In this document: piece after piece, positions 54,854-63,869 of the stretch | How positions within the stretch are numbered: the stretch's first letter is position 1 | How the letters are laid out: every line of letters begins with the position of its first letter | Source: SCRD01 sp046705285 | GTDB taxonomy: Bacteria > Acidobacteriota > Terriglobia > UBA7540 | Reading direction: 5' to 3' | Assembly: GCA_046705285.1 (NCBI GenBank) | Contig: JBJKQK010000033.1 | Span: 39,168 to 103,167 of the forward strand | Length of the DNA stretch: 64,000 bases | Made by a program: the position numbers and the translations under genes | Notes under the pieces: generated by a model | Databases searched by the model: none | What the model was told of the DNA's origin: nothing | What the model saw: only the letters and a program-made list of their open reading frames with translations

Positions 54854-55177
54854 TCAGTCAAGATGAAAAACTTCCTCTAACTCAAGCATCATCTCATCTG
54901 GACGTGAGCCTTCCAACGACTCAAAATAAGGGGCCATCATTTTCTGCCATCTGGCGTTTACGTCCTCTTTGGACATCCCCTCCACAGCAGTGTGCAAACC
55001 GGTGGGCGTCTCGAAATATCCAAAAAGTGTGCCATCACTACGCATGAACAGCGAGTAATTGTGCCATCCTGTGCGCCGGAGGGCCTCCAGCATCTCTGGC
55101 CAGACATTCTTGTGATGTTCCTTGTATTCGTCAATCTTTTCAGCCCTTACCTTTAAGACAAATCCGATTCTCTTCAT
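54854..55177 (-). CDS. rhaM: L-rhamnose mutarotase
   Basis: 107-aa small α+β-barrel enzyme interconverting α and β anomers of L-rhamnose for catabolism. Signatures: KRIGFVLKVRAEKIDEYKEHHKNVWPEML at the N terminus with the conserved His22, YSLFMRSDGTLFGYFETP and MLELEEVFHLD. GAGGAGGTGG ribosome site before the ATG. Other rhamnose genes (rhaA, rhaB, rhaD) are not in the window. Confidence 0.92.
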   Translation of the reverse strand: MKRIGFVLKVRAEKIDEYKEHHKNVWPEMLEALRRTGWHNYSLFMRSDGTLFGYFETPTGLHTAVEGMSKEDVNARWQKMMAPYFESLEGSRPDEMMLELEEVFHLD

Positions 55178-55492
55178 TCCACCTCCTCACATGCGATTCC
55201 TTTATCGATCCGATATTTAATCATCATGAGTAGGGCAAAAGCTACCGTTCTCGACTCTGCCTCAGCCGAAACTTCAAAGTCCCTTCGCAGGGACCAGATC
55301 GCGCTCCAGGCAAAATGGAATTATCGGCCGCAAACTCAGCCGAAGCTGCTAACACGCTGAACTAGTAAAATAGAGGAGACAAGTCGTATGCGGGAACAGT
55401 TGAAATGCCTGGCAGAAGGATGTATACCCTAAGCGGAAGGAACGACACAGGTTGCTTTGGTGATAAGGTTTGGGAGGCGGCGGAAAAAACAC
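55178..55492. other. intergenic region with a 14-codon leader ORF
   Basis: 315 bp between rhaM and the next gene. It contains a tiny ORF, MREQLKCLAEGCIP, at 55388-55432, preceded by GAGGAG about 8 bases upstream. This could be a translated leader for the downstream secreted-protein gene or chance. No RNA structure is obvious. Confidence 0.3.
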
Positions 55493-56416
55493 ATGAAAAA
55501 AAGTGCGGCGACTTACTCCTTGTGGCTGTCCTTCGTCTTGGCTTGCTTGTTCATATACGGCTCAGCTTCGTTTCCGGTGCCAGTGCGTGCGGATCAAAAA
55601 CCAAAGCTTCCGGCGCCGACGATCCATCAAATGATGAAAAACGTCGCCTGGAACGAACTTCAGGCATCGGAGCATCCCAAACATTACTATTGCTATATTC
55701 AGAGGAGCATTTCTTCGAGCGGATCGCGTACAACCGTCCAAATCGCGACGCCCCATGGAGATGTTAACCGTCTGATCGAAGTGAACCATCACCCCCCAGA
55801 CAAGCAGCAACTCCTGAAAAATCAACAATTACTGGTCCAATTGTCCCACAACAAGGCACTCCAGCAATCACGGTTCCGAAACCAGCAAAGCAACTTGCAG
55901 CGACGGGATAATGTGATCAAAGATATGCCGGACGCATTCATTTATACCTACATCGGACAAGATCAAAAGGGGTTGATCGAGCTGAAGTTCCGGCCGGCAC
56001 CAAACTTCCAGCCCACTTCCCGCCAGTCGCTCATACTGAAAGGCATGGCCGGCAAAGCATGGGTAGATCCTAAAACACAACGGATTGCCAAGATCGACGG
56101 CAAGCTCATTCAAGATGTGACGATTGGCTGGGGCTTCCTGGCGCGGTTGAACGCGGGAGGAACCTTTCTACTGGAAGAATCGCAGGGCTCGGACGGGACG
56201 CGGCACCAGAAGCTGCTTTCCGTTCACTTTGACGGGACGGAATTCCTCATCAAACACATTCACATCCACGAAACGGAAGTTCGTTGCTGTTTCGAACCAG
56301 TTTCAGACCACCTTAGCATTCGAGAGGCAGTCCGTATGATACAGGACAAAAACAGTCTGCCCAAGGATTGGCAGGAACGCCTGGATGCAATCCTGGAATC
56401 CGCCGGATTGGACTGA
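55493..56416 (+). CDS. secreted protein of unknown function
   Basis: 307-aa exported protein. Signal peptide YSLWLSFVLACLFIYGSASF; the ATG at 55493 is used, a GGAGG lies about 16 bases upstream. Mature part: a Gln/Asn/Arg-rich helical region around LSHNKALQQSRFRNQQSNLQ, then β-strand repeats with IYTYIGQDQKGLIELKFR, GKAWVDPKTQRIAKIDGKL and LSVHFDGTEFLIKHIH, a two-layer β structure like outer-membrane lipoprotein-sorting (LolA/LolB-like) folds. I do not recognise the family with confidence. Confidence 0.62.
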   Translation: MKKSAATYSLWLSFVLACLFIYGSASFPVPVRADQKPKLPAPTIHQMMKNVAWNELQASEHPKHYYCYIQRSISSSGSRTTVQIATPHGDVNRLIEVNHHPPDKQQLLKNQQLLVQLSHNKALQQSRFRNQQSNLQRRDNVIKDMPDAFIYTYIGQDQKGLIELKFRPAPNFQPTSRQSLILKGMAGKAWVDPKTQRIAKIDGKLIQDVTIGWGFLARLNAGGTFLLEESQGSDGTRHQKLLSVHFDGTEFLIKHIHIHETEVRCCFEPVSDHLSIREAVRMIQDKNSLPKDWQERLDAILESAGLD

Positions 56417-56851
56417 CAATTCCCACCCAACCAGCCTCCACCACAGTAATGAAAACAGACCCTTCTGGCGACTTTATTCATTAAAAAGCCCTTGCAAACC
56501 ATGTCTAACGCTGCCACGCGGAATCTCGAAGCGTCCGCGAGCCGGCAGTTTGATGCCGCTGTCGATCGCTTTTTCCAGGTTTCTCTCCTGCTGATGCTGC
56601 GAGCCAGCTTTGTAACCCTGGCTTCAACCGCAAGGGTGAATGCTTGAATTGAGAAATCTCTCATTCACCGGAAACTGCCGAAGCCTGTCCTGAAAGATTC
56701 CAAACTCCTGGATCGTCGTCTACTCAGAAGCAATTGTCCGACCGGAAAAGGAATGAAAAGTCGTCTTGTTTGCTGATGACTGGGCAGGATTAATCCAAGA
56801 TCCTGCACCGGCGCCCGGAAAGATTCGGCTTGAAAGCTTCAGGGACTTTGG
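56417..56851. other. intergenic region, nothing recognised
   Basis: 435 bp between two convergent genes (secreted protein and LemA). No ORF with family similarity, RNA or repeat is visible. Only short self-complementary stretches such as TGAGAAATCTCTCA. Confidence 0.35.
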
Positions 56852-57433
56852 TCACTGCTTCGCTGCGGGGAATTCCACCTTGGGCACCTGCTGCGCGGCC
56901 GCCGTGGCGGCGAAATAAGCGTCATTCCTTTGGAAGCCCGCCCAGCCCGCGAAGACGTTGTTGGGAAATTGCCCGATATACGCGTTGTAGTCCTGGATGG
57001 CATCGTCATAGCGGCGTCGCTCCACCGCAATGCGGTTTTCCGTTCCCGCAAGTTCATCCTGCAATTGCAGAAAGCTTTCGTTGGATCTGAGCTGAGGATA
57101 GTTCTCCGTCAGTGCAAGCACTTTGACCAGCGCGCCGTCAAGCTGCTGATTGGCGGCGATCTTGTCCTTGGGCGTCGCCGCGTTCATCAAATTCGCCCGG
57201 GCGTTGGCCACCGCCGTGAACACGGTGACTTCCTGCGCCGCCACGCCCTTTACCGTCGCCACGAGATTGGGAATCAAATCGGCGCGGCGTTCCAGAACCA
57301 CGGACACCTGCGCCCAGTCGGACTTGATCGTTTCGTTTTTCCGCACCATGGTGTTTCGCGCGCTCACGTACATACCGCCGAAAATCACGACGGCCAGCAC
57401 AATTACCGCCAGCACCGCCCAGACTCTTTTCAT
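56852..57433 (-). CDS. lemA: LemA family protein
   Basis: 193-aa membrane-anchored protein. An N-terminal TM helix (5-22) is followed by the LemA coiled-coil domain (motifs WAQVSVVLERRADLIPNLV, FTAVANARANL, LALTENYPQLRSNESFLQLQDELAGTENRIAVERRRYDDAIQDYN) and the FPNNVFAGWAGF end. LemA proteins form long helical bundles on the inner membrane; function is unsettled. Third gene of TPM-NTase-lemA, all leftward. Confidence 0.93.
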   Translation of the reverse strand: MKRVWAVLAVIVLAVVIFGGMYVSARNTMVRKNETIKSDWAQVSVVLERRADLIPNLVATVKGVAAQEVTVFTAVANARANLMNAATPKDKIAANQQLDGALVKVLALTENYPQLRSNESFLQLQDELAGTENRIAVERRRYDDAIQDYNAYIGQFPNNVFAGWAGFQRNDAYFAATAAAQQVPKVEFPAAKQ

Positions 57434-57480
57434 CTGACTACCCCTTTCGGTGAAAAGTGAAGGCTAATCATCAATTGCCT

Positions 57481-58206
57481 TTACCGTTCTGCTCCCTGCG
57501 CGAGGCGGCGGTCCACTTCCTCCGTCACTCGCTCGACCAGTTCCAGGTATCGCCGCAAACTTTCTCGCGCCTTCACGTCGCGGGCCTGGCGTTTTCCTTC
57601 GCGCACTTCAAGGACCATCGTAAAGGCGTCCGGGCTGGCCCCCACCAGGCGCGCGACAGCTTCCACAACTTCGCGCCTGCCCTGCGGCGGGTTCTCGCCC
57701 AGCGCGATCAGCGCGTGCCGGAAGAGCGTCACGAACGTGGACACGGATGCATCCATCAGGGCGATGAGCGGGCCGTCTTTGGGCGGGGCCAGAAGAATCG
57801 CCTGCCGCAGTTTCACCCAGTTCGTCCGCAGCTCACGCTCCACCTGCAGCCGGTGCAGCTCAAGAGGAACGGACAGTTCTTCGAAGAAATCCTCGCCGTA
57901 GATCATCTTGTGATGCGCCTTCATATCGAGGAGTTCAATCGCAAAAATGTCCGCCGAAGCGCGCAGTTCGTCCAGAGTGAAGACCTGAGGCGCGGGAAAC
58001 TTCTTTCTCGCCCACCAATTAGCCGCCGGATGCAGGGCCTCAAGATCGACTGCCTGGGCCCGCTCCAACAGTAAGAGCACATTCAAATCAGAGTGACGCT
58101 CATGATATTCCCCGCGCGCCGCCGAACCAAAAAGCACGATGGCCTTCAGATTCTTATCCGCTGCAGCCATCAACTTTTCTTTGAACTGCGCCAGCAATTT
58201 TTCCAT
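57481..58206 (-). CDS. nucleotidyltransferase-domain protein with a DxN active site
   Basis: 241-aa cytosolic protein. The minimal nucleotidyltransferase motif is FGSAARGEYHERHSDLNVLLL near 26-46, but the usual DxD reads D40-L-N42, losing one metal-binding Asp; activity is therefore doubtful. The rest is helical (HEPN-like in size) with KAHHKMIYGEDFF and REGKRQARDVKARESLRRYLEL. It lies 15 bp after the TPM gene and 47 bp before lemA, so is cotranscribed with these membrane proteins. Confidence 0.85.
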   Translation of the reverse strand: MEKLLAQFKEKLMAAADKNLKAIVLFGSAARGEYHERHSDLNVLLLLERAQAVDLEALHPAANWWARKKFPAPQVFTLDELRASADIFAIELLDMKAHHKMIYGEDFFEELSVPLELHRLQVERELRTNWVKLRQAILLAPPKDGPLIALMDASVSTFVTLFRHALIALGENPPQGRREVVEAVARLVGASPDAFTMVLEVREGKRQARDVKARESLRRYLELVERVTEEVDRRLAQGAER

Positions 58207-58221
58207 GGTTTCCGCTCCGGC

Positions 58222-59076
58222 TTACCAGCTCCCACTTGCCCCGCCGCCGCCAAACGACCCACCGCCAAATCCTCCGAATCCTCCGCCGCCGCCGAATCCT
58301 CCGCCTCCCCACGATCCTCCGCCCCAGCCGCCGCCCATCCCGCCCCAGAACCAGGGGCCCATCCACCACCAGGCGCTGTGCCCGCGGCCGTAGCGGCTGC
58401 GCCCGCCGAAAATGCGTGTGAGCAGTCCGATGAAGGGGAAAAACAGAAAGAACACGAACATCAGCAGTGGCAAAAGATTTGGTCCGCCGCCTTGTGGCGT
58501 TTCTTCTTCGTTTTCCGGCGGGCTTGGCGGTTGTCCCGAGAGCGAGCTGAGCGTGACGCCGCGGTCTTTCGCAATTACAGCGGCCACGCGCTCGGTCATC
58601 AGCAACAGCGCCCCGCTGTAGTTCCCCGCGCGCAGCAGAGGCTTAGCTTGCCGCCCGAAATCGCCCACCAGTCCGTCCGGCAGAATCGGCTCCAGACCGT
58701 ACCCGACTTCAAACCGGTACTGATGCTCGTTAGGTGCGAGGAGGATCATCACCCCGCGGTCTTTCTGCTTGGGCCCAATACCCCAGCGCGTTGCCAGGTC
58801 AATCGAGAAGTCGTCAATGGGCTCGCCTTCGAGCGACTTCACCGTCACGACGGCGATCTGGGCTTGCGCCTTCCGATCTACTTCGGTGCAAATGGCGGTT
58901 AGCTCCTGCTGAGTTTCCGGATTGATCACTCCGGCAAAATCGTTGACGTATCCCTGCGGCCGCAAATCCTTGGGTTGCTGAGCGTGTGCGCACTGAGCAA
59001 GGATCACGCCGAGCACGAGCACACCGAGCCCAGCCAAGGGCTTGCTGCGCCTGCCGGTTGGCATGAAAGTTTTCAT
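58222..59076 (-). CDS. TPM-domain protein (YgcG-like), secreted/anchored
   Basis: 284-aa protein. Signal peptide LAGLGVLVLGVILAQCAHA with ATG at 59076. TPM domain about 40-180: YVNDFAGVINPETQQELTAICTEVDRKAQAQIAVVTVKSL, GRGVMILLAPNEHQYRFEVGYGLE. A TM helix (LLPLLMFVFFLFFPFIGLL) follows, then a C-terminal Gly/Phe/Trp-rich tail (GGGGFGGGGG). TPM proteins of this kind often sit with LemA. The domain can have acid phosphatase activity; role here unknown. Confidence 0.93.
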   Translation of the reverse strand: MKTFMPTGRRSKPLAGLGVLVLGVILAQCAHAQQPKDLRPQGYVNDFAGVINPETQQELTAICTEVDRKAQAQIAVVTVKSLEGEPIDDFSIDLATRWGIGPKQKDRGVMILLAPNEHQYRFEVGYGLEPILPDGLVGDFGRQAKPLLRAGNYSGALLLMTERVAAVIAKDRGVTLSSLSGQPPSPPENEEETPQGGGPNLLPLLMFVFFLFFPFIGLLTRIFGGRSRYGRGHSAWWWMGPWFWGGMGGGWGGGSWGGGGFGGGGGFGGFGGGSFGGGGASGSW

Positions 59077-59384
59077 TCTCTGGTGAAGTTTTGAAATACC
59101 TAAAAAAATCTCTGTGCTCCTACGCGAAGCGTTTCTACCCTTCGGTTGCTTAGCGGCGAGTGATATCACCGCTCAAGCGCTCCTTGGCAACACTCAAGAA
59201 GGCCTAAGCGAGAAGGGTTATTATGACTCCGCTAGTCCGTGGTTGCATAGACCTAAGCCGGCTGGTACAGGGAAGCTCCTGGCGAACAGGCAGCCGTGCG
59301 CTTGAACGCCGGCGCGATGTCATCTATATTGGCAAGAGAGTTGCGATTCGCCTTGGTTTGGCGAGAGAAGTGGAGTTCCATCAG
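59077..59384. other. intergenic region between TPM and zinc-ribbon genes
   Basis: 308 bp between divergent genes. The long in-frame extension of the next gene lies here but has no family similarity. No regulatory site could be identified. Confidence 0.3.
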
Positions 59385-59825
59385 ATGAAATGCCCAAAAT
59401 GTCATGTCGATTTGGTGCCGACGAAGCGGCACAAGCTCCAGGTAAACTACTGTCAGTCCTGTAAAGGAATGTGGTTCGAGCAGGTCGAACTGGGAGAACT
59501 CGAGGACGAGGTCTTCGACTTCGGCGATAGCTCGAAGGGATCTCTATTTCTGAGCTCCACTCCGACGGCGGATCAGTGCCCGGAATGCAGCGAACGCTTA
59601 CAGAGGTTCCAATACAGATTCTACGACCTGGAGATGGAGTTCTGTCCGAATCAACATGGCTACTGGCTCGAGGATGACGAAGACACGAGGGTCCTTGAGC
59701 TTATGAAGAAAGAGGAAGCCGATGTCGAGCGGGAACTCCTTGCCGAGGATAAGTGGGCGACGACATTGCACCGTATGCGCTCGGGCTCATTTTTCAGCAA
59801 GATCCACGATCTCTTTCAGAGATAG
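59385..59825 (+). CDS. zinc-ribbon (TFIIB-type) protein
   Basis: 146-aa cytosolic protein. The start MKCPKCHVDLVPT at 59385 is a typical zf-TFIIB head; the frame is open to 59223 but without conservation. First zinc ribbon: CPKC...YCQSCKGMWFE; second: QCPECSERLQRF...FCPNQHGYW, with a final His/Cys set. The C-terminal half is charged and helical (EKEEADVERELL). Function unknown; family members are often near phage or stress genes. Confidence 0.82.
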   Translation: MKCPKCHVDLVPTKRHKLQVNYCQSCKGMWFEQVELGELEDEVFDFGDSSKGSLFLSSTPTADQCPECSERLQRFQYRFYDLEMEFCPNQHGYWLEDDEDTRVLELMKKEEADVERELLAEDKWATTLHRMRSGSFFSKIHDLFQR

Positions 59826-60500
59826 CCGCAGAGCAACCTGCCGCGCTCACCCGCCAAGCACTCGGCAATCAGATCGCGAATCTGCCCGTCGTCGCGCTCG
59901 GTTTCAATAGCGCGGCATGCGGCCACCATCAACGCCGTGTCACTCGCGTTGTTTGAACTGCAGCCTTCGCCCAAGCGGGGGGTAATCAGCCGATCAGCCT
60001 GGCTGACTCAAATGCTCCGGCCCATGCTACTGGTATGGTCAGATCCAACTCGGTTAGGCGACCGTCCTTCGACGAGGTTTTTCGCCATTCAGCTCTTTGC
60101 CTGGAAGCAGGGGTTCGCGCGCTGGCGTCCGCCCGATCCGTGTGGGAATGCCTCCACCGAGCTGGCAAGCGGCCATTCGTCCCGGCCTGTTCCGGCCAGG
60201 CTGATCCTATTGAAGCAAATTGTACCAGCCTGGGCATGGTTCGCACCTGCGTGGGGGACAACTTGCCAGATTTGCAGCCGGAAAGGCTTGATGTCGCCCA
60301 CTGAGGTAAGTCCAGCCCGATAAAAGGGTGCCCACTAATTCCTTCAGCGCAGGAGGTATATTCGGGGCAGAGGAAGCGGGGTGGCCTCCGATCCAAGAAA
60401 AGGGGCGATGGGCATCCAGAGCGGAGATTGCATACCTCGGCAAATATCGCGTACTGTGGGTGACGGGCGTTGTTTATTCCGGGCGGCGAGGAGGACTCGA
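59826..60500. other. gene-free region
   Basis: 675 bp. Several overlapping frames are open but none has recognisable similarity or a good ribosome site. Nothing else is seen. Confidence 0.35.
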
Positions 60501-61187
60501 TTGAGGCGGAAGAGGAACCCTGGAGTTGCACAACGAACGGCCATTTTAGTCCTGTGCGTGTTCCTGTCCATTCTCGTCGCCGGACCTGGATGCTTGGGCG
60601 CCGAAGCCCAGCACGGCATTGGAGAGGGCCAAGACCATTACCGGCAAGGCCTTGAGGCGTTCAGCAAGCGCGACTGGCCCGCCGCGATTCGCCAGCTTCG
60701 CTGGGCGCTCGAATTCCTTCCCAAGTCTCCCGCCGTCCACAATTCTCTCGGATTGGCATACCTGCAAAGCGGGGACACTGACCGTGCGGCTGTCGAATTC
60801 CGCAAAGCCATCGCCCTCAAGCCCGATTTCGCGGACGCCTATTACAACATGGCCCGGGCGCTTGAGCGCCGCGATGACGAGGGAGGGGCCGTCCAGTTCT
60901 ATCGCTGGGCGGTCAAATTCGGTCTCCCGAAGGCGGAAGCCCACGACGCACGGGGTTTCCTCCTGCTCCATCGCGGCGACCTGCCGGGCGCGGAATCAGA
61001 ATTCGAGGCCGCCATCAAGGATGATCCCTCATTGTCCAGCGCTCATTTCCACTTAGGAACCGCATTTTGGCATCAGCAAGAATACCCCGAAGCCGTCGCC
61101 GAGTTGAAGAAGGCGGTCGCGCTCGATCCTTCGAACGCAAAGGCGCGTCATCGCCTTGTGCTGGCTTCCCGGCATCTCAATCAATAA
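60501..61187 (+). CDS. secreted TPR-repeat protein
   Basis: 228-aa exported protein. The TTG at 60501 has GGAGG 7 bases upstream and gives a clean signal peptide (TAILVLCVFLSILVAGPGC), while the longer frame to 60381 has no signal. A possible lipid-attachment Cys follows AGPG. Four or five tetratricopeptide repeats fill the rest: LEAFSKRDWPAAIRQLRWAL, NSLGLAYLQSGDTDRAAVEF, and YYNMARALERRDDEGGAVQF. Likely a protein-interaction scaffold in the periplasm or envelope. Confidence 0.72.
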   Translation: MRRKRNPGVAQRTAILVLCVFLSILVAGPGCLGAEAQHGIGEGQDHYRQGLEAFSKRDWPAAIRQLRWALEFLPKSPAVHNSLGLAYLQSGDTDRAAVEFRKAIALKPDFADAYYNMARALERRDDEGGAVQFYRWAVKFGLPKAEAHDARGFLLLHRGDLPGAESEFEAAIKDDPSLSSAHFHLGTAFWHQQEYPEAVAELKKAVALDPSNAKARHRLVLASRHLNQ

Positions 61188-61356
61188 GGGAGGACTCGCC
61201 AAGATCGGTGGAGCGCTAAGGATGTGGCGGCCCGGTCATCTCGGCATTTGCCTGCTGCTTGCCGCTTCGCCTCAGGGTCTGCCAACCGTGCCCGCTCGTG
61301 CCTTTGAGTCATTCGGGGTGTTCCAGTAGAGATGGAGACCATCGCACAACGGTCAG

Positions 61357-62263
61357 TCACGCGGGCAGTCGGCGCGATTTGATCTCAGCCAAAAGCTTTT
61401 CGATCTCGTCGCCTTTCGAAAGTTCTTCAAACTGGTCTTCGAGCGAGTCGGTTATGACTTCCGCCTTGGCCTGGCTGACGGCTTCAGCGCGGATCACCTT
61501 TTCTTTCAGCCGTTCGAAGGCCTGATCCTTCCCCCAGGCCACTATAGACCATGGCGAAGTTGTAGGGTGAGATGTACTTTCTCTTCGATTGCTCCTTCAC
61601 CCGGTAGAGGACTTTCAGAGCCTCTGGCCGCTTCCCGGCCGGATCGTACATGTTTCCCAGGATTACAAAATACAAGGGGGACGATCCGAAGGCTGTGATG
61701 GCCTTCTTTTGTTCGGCCATGGCGGGCTCGAACATCCGTCTTCCCCAATATGCTTTCGCCACGATGCTGTACGCATAGTCATTGCCAGTCATTGCCCTCG
61801 CCGCCAAAGATCCCGACGGTGTTTTGGAGCTGGGCAAACGCACGGCCAAGCTGGCGTGACCAGTAGAAGAGATTTCCCATGGACGCCTGATTGCACACAG
61901 TAAGGGGATCGAGCGCCTGAGGTTGCTGGATCTCTTGGCTGGCCTGAGCCCATTGTCCCATAAAAATTAAATGCCAGCCGTAGTCGTGGTGGAAAGATGC
62001 AGTGCCGGGACTGAGTTCAATGGTTCGCCGGAACTGCACGTCGGTGCCCGAGCAATCCCAGTCCTATAGGTCTGGGGGTTGACCGGATGCTGGGCCGCCA
62101 TCCGGGTCCGTTCCCGTGGTGTCGGTTCCGCCCGCATATGACGGGCGATCGCCAGGGCCGCGTCACTCTGTAAGGCCAGGACGTCGCGCAAGTCGCGATG
62201 GTGGGATTCCGCCCAATCGCAGTATCCGCTCTCACTTGACTTGGTGCCCAAAACCCCGGTCAC
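61357..62263 (-). pseudogene. broken TPR-type regulator / kinase C-terminal region
   Basis: Minus-strand remnant of the C-terminal half of a large regulator with TPR repeats, of the type found in acidobacterial Ser/Thr kinase or winged-helix sensor proteins. From 62263: SGYCDWAESHHRDLRDVLALQSDAALAIA and RTRMAAQHPVNPQTY, then a deletion; FRRTIELSPGTASFHHDYGWHLIFMGQW in another frame; AYSIVAKAYWGRRMFEPAMAEQKK in a third; and DQAFERLKEKVIRAEA in a fourth. One frameshift is exactly a 10-bp tandem duplication AGTCATTGCC (61777-61796); another is near 61520 in GLGE. Clearly non-functional. Confidence 0.75.
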
Positions 62264-62537
62264 GTTTGTGACAAGGTTGAGCTCAGGAGGTGTTGCAGAT
62301 CACTTCGTCACACTGATACTACGACAGGGCCATGCTGAAGCCTTCAAGCGGTGCAGCCAAGCCAACCTTAACAGGATGCGAGAGGCCCTCGACAGAATAG
62401 ATTGTCAAGCCCACGGACACGAAAGGAGTTTTGGTACAGTGAGGCCAAATTAAGTCGTTTGGGTACAGTTTTGTTACTGAAACGGCCTTTGAGGTGGGTA
62501 TGGAAGGAAGACTTTTACTGATTTTGAAGGATCTAGC

Positions 62538-62587
62538 TGGCGGGGACGACGGGACTCGAACCCGCGACCTCATGCGTGACAGGCACG
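62538..62587 (-). tRNA. truncated tRNA-Asp (GTC), 3' half: probable att site
   Basis: Matches the 3' part of tRNA-Asp: complete anticodon arm CGTGC CTGTCAC GCATG with anticodon GTC, variable loop AGGTC, T arm GCGGG TTCGAGT CCCGT, the 3' strand of the acceptor stem CGTCCCC, and CCA. The D arm and the 5' acceptor strand are absent; upstream DNA (to the right) is unrelated (TAACAAA). Such 3' tRNA fragments are left when an integrative element recombines into a tRNA gene, so this probably marks one end of an island that extends rightward. Confidence 0.85.
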
Positions 62588-63118
62588 TTTGTTAGGGCTA
62601 AGTCCTTGACATTCCGTCGCGGTTGGCGCCGTTTAAGCACTCAAAAGCATACTCAGAACGCTTAAGTTGTACCTATATTGTACTTAGGGGATATGGTGTG
62701 TCTGAATTTTTGAGGCTCTTCGCGTAGACCGTTGGCCAATCACACGCACGTGATCGCGAAATTAAACAAGGGTGGGGGTTGTAGGTTAAAAACCGGAATA
62801 GGCCATGAAAATCGCGACAAACCATGAGGGTCTGCCATGGAGAAGATCCGGCATTATCCTGCATTCCTTGTGACCTGGATTTTCGTGACGACGAGCCAAA
62901 AATAAGGTTAGCCCGTTTATCGGCAAAGTGAACTATTTCCGAGCGAGTAACGCAGAGTTTGGGCTTTTCGAGACTCTACGACATTCGGTGTCAAGGGAAC
63001 GACCCACAGAGTAATGCGCTGAAAACGCATAACTCTGCACTACCGGCTTTCGATTAATCACCCTGAGCGCAACAACCAGCTATAATTCCGTTATCCAACA
63101 TCGATGAGGAGTTAGAGC
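62588..63118. other. gene-free region with a large hairpin
   Basis: 531 bp right of the tRNA-Asp fragment. No gene with similarity. A 12-bp stem with one mismatch, CAGAGTAATGCG (63007-63018), 7-nt loop, CGCATAACTCTG (63026-63037), is present, and TATAAT at 63081-63086 could be the -10 of the next gene, though no good -35 is in place. Confidence 0.4.
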
Positions 63119-63535
63119 ATGGCCAGAGAACAAGCCCAGGAACGGAAGCACACGGAGGGCGTGGTAAAGCGAACTGAGGCGGTGGGGCTAAAAGATGTCG
63201 CTGCCGGGAGTGCCACGCAGATGCAAGTGTTGATCGGCCCGGAGGACGGCGCCCCGCATTTTGCGATGCGGCGCTTCGTCATGGGAAAGGACGGCGGAAT
63301 GCCCAGCCACACCAACAAGGTGGAACACGAGCAGTACGTCTTGCGCGGACGTGCCGAGGTGGGAATCGGCGGCAAGGTGCACGACGTGTGCAGCGGCGAC
63401 GTCCTCTACATTCCTGCCGGAACGCCGCATTATTACGAGGTGATCGAAGCCCCCTTCGAGTTTCTCTGCCTGGTGCCGAATGCCCCCGATCAGGTCGAAA
63501 TCATCAAGGCTGACCAACCGGGCCCCTCAAAGTGA
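63119..63535 (+). CDS. cupin-domain protein
   Basis: 138-aa single cupin. Conserved cupin motif 1 with metal histidines: GGMPSHTNKVEHEQYVLRG, and motif 2 YIPAGTPHYYEVIE. The core fits the cupin_2 family that binds a divalent metal; substrate unknown. Strong TGAGGAG ribosome site 7 bases upstream of the ATG at 63119. First gene to the right of the tRNA-Asp att candidate. Confidence 0.88.
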   Translation: MAREQAQERKHTEGVVKRTEAVGLKDVAAGSATQMQVLIGPEDGAPHFAMRRFVMGKDGGMPSHTNKVEHEQYVLRGRAEVGIGGKVHDVCSGDVLYIPAGTPHYYEVIEAPFEFLCLVPNAPDQVEIIKADQPGPSK

Positions 63536-63869
63536 TGTGCACTGTTTCACTTCCACTGGTATTAAGACCCAGGCACGTCAGCTAGCAACTCTGCGAGATC
63601 ACCCCGATAGACCGAGGCGCAAGGCACACACACCGCAAGGCGAATATCTGCGCCAGTCGCGCCGCGCTCCTGGCCACCGCGAGGATACGATGGCCACTTT
63701 TCCGGTAAGCCCGTTAACCGTCAAAGTGCCCCCGACCCGCCAACTTCGGAGTGGCACAACATCCGTCCGGAAAACCAGCTGTCAGCCGGGGCAGCAAAAT
63801 TCTGGCCAGCATTGACTTCATTGTCCCAGCCCCCTAAGATGGTGGCGCGACGGGTGGGGCGCACCACGA
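63536..63869. other. intergenic region, nothing recognised
   Basis: 334 bp between the cupin and the protein kinase start. No gene, RNA or repeat could be supported. Confidence 0.3.

Noticed and set aside
58222..58400. Repetitive GC-rich tract that looks like a repeat array
   Set aside because: It encodes the glycine-rich C-terminal tail of the TPM protein and has no CRISPR-like spacing.
59986..60531. Minus-strand ORF of 181 aa in the gene-free region
   Set aside because: Composition is random-looking, with no signal, motif or ribosome site.
62319..62573. Minus-strand ORF with RVRVPSSPPA
   Set aside because: This is the well-known artefact of translating the 3' end of a tRNA gene; here it comes from the tRNA-Asp fragment.
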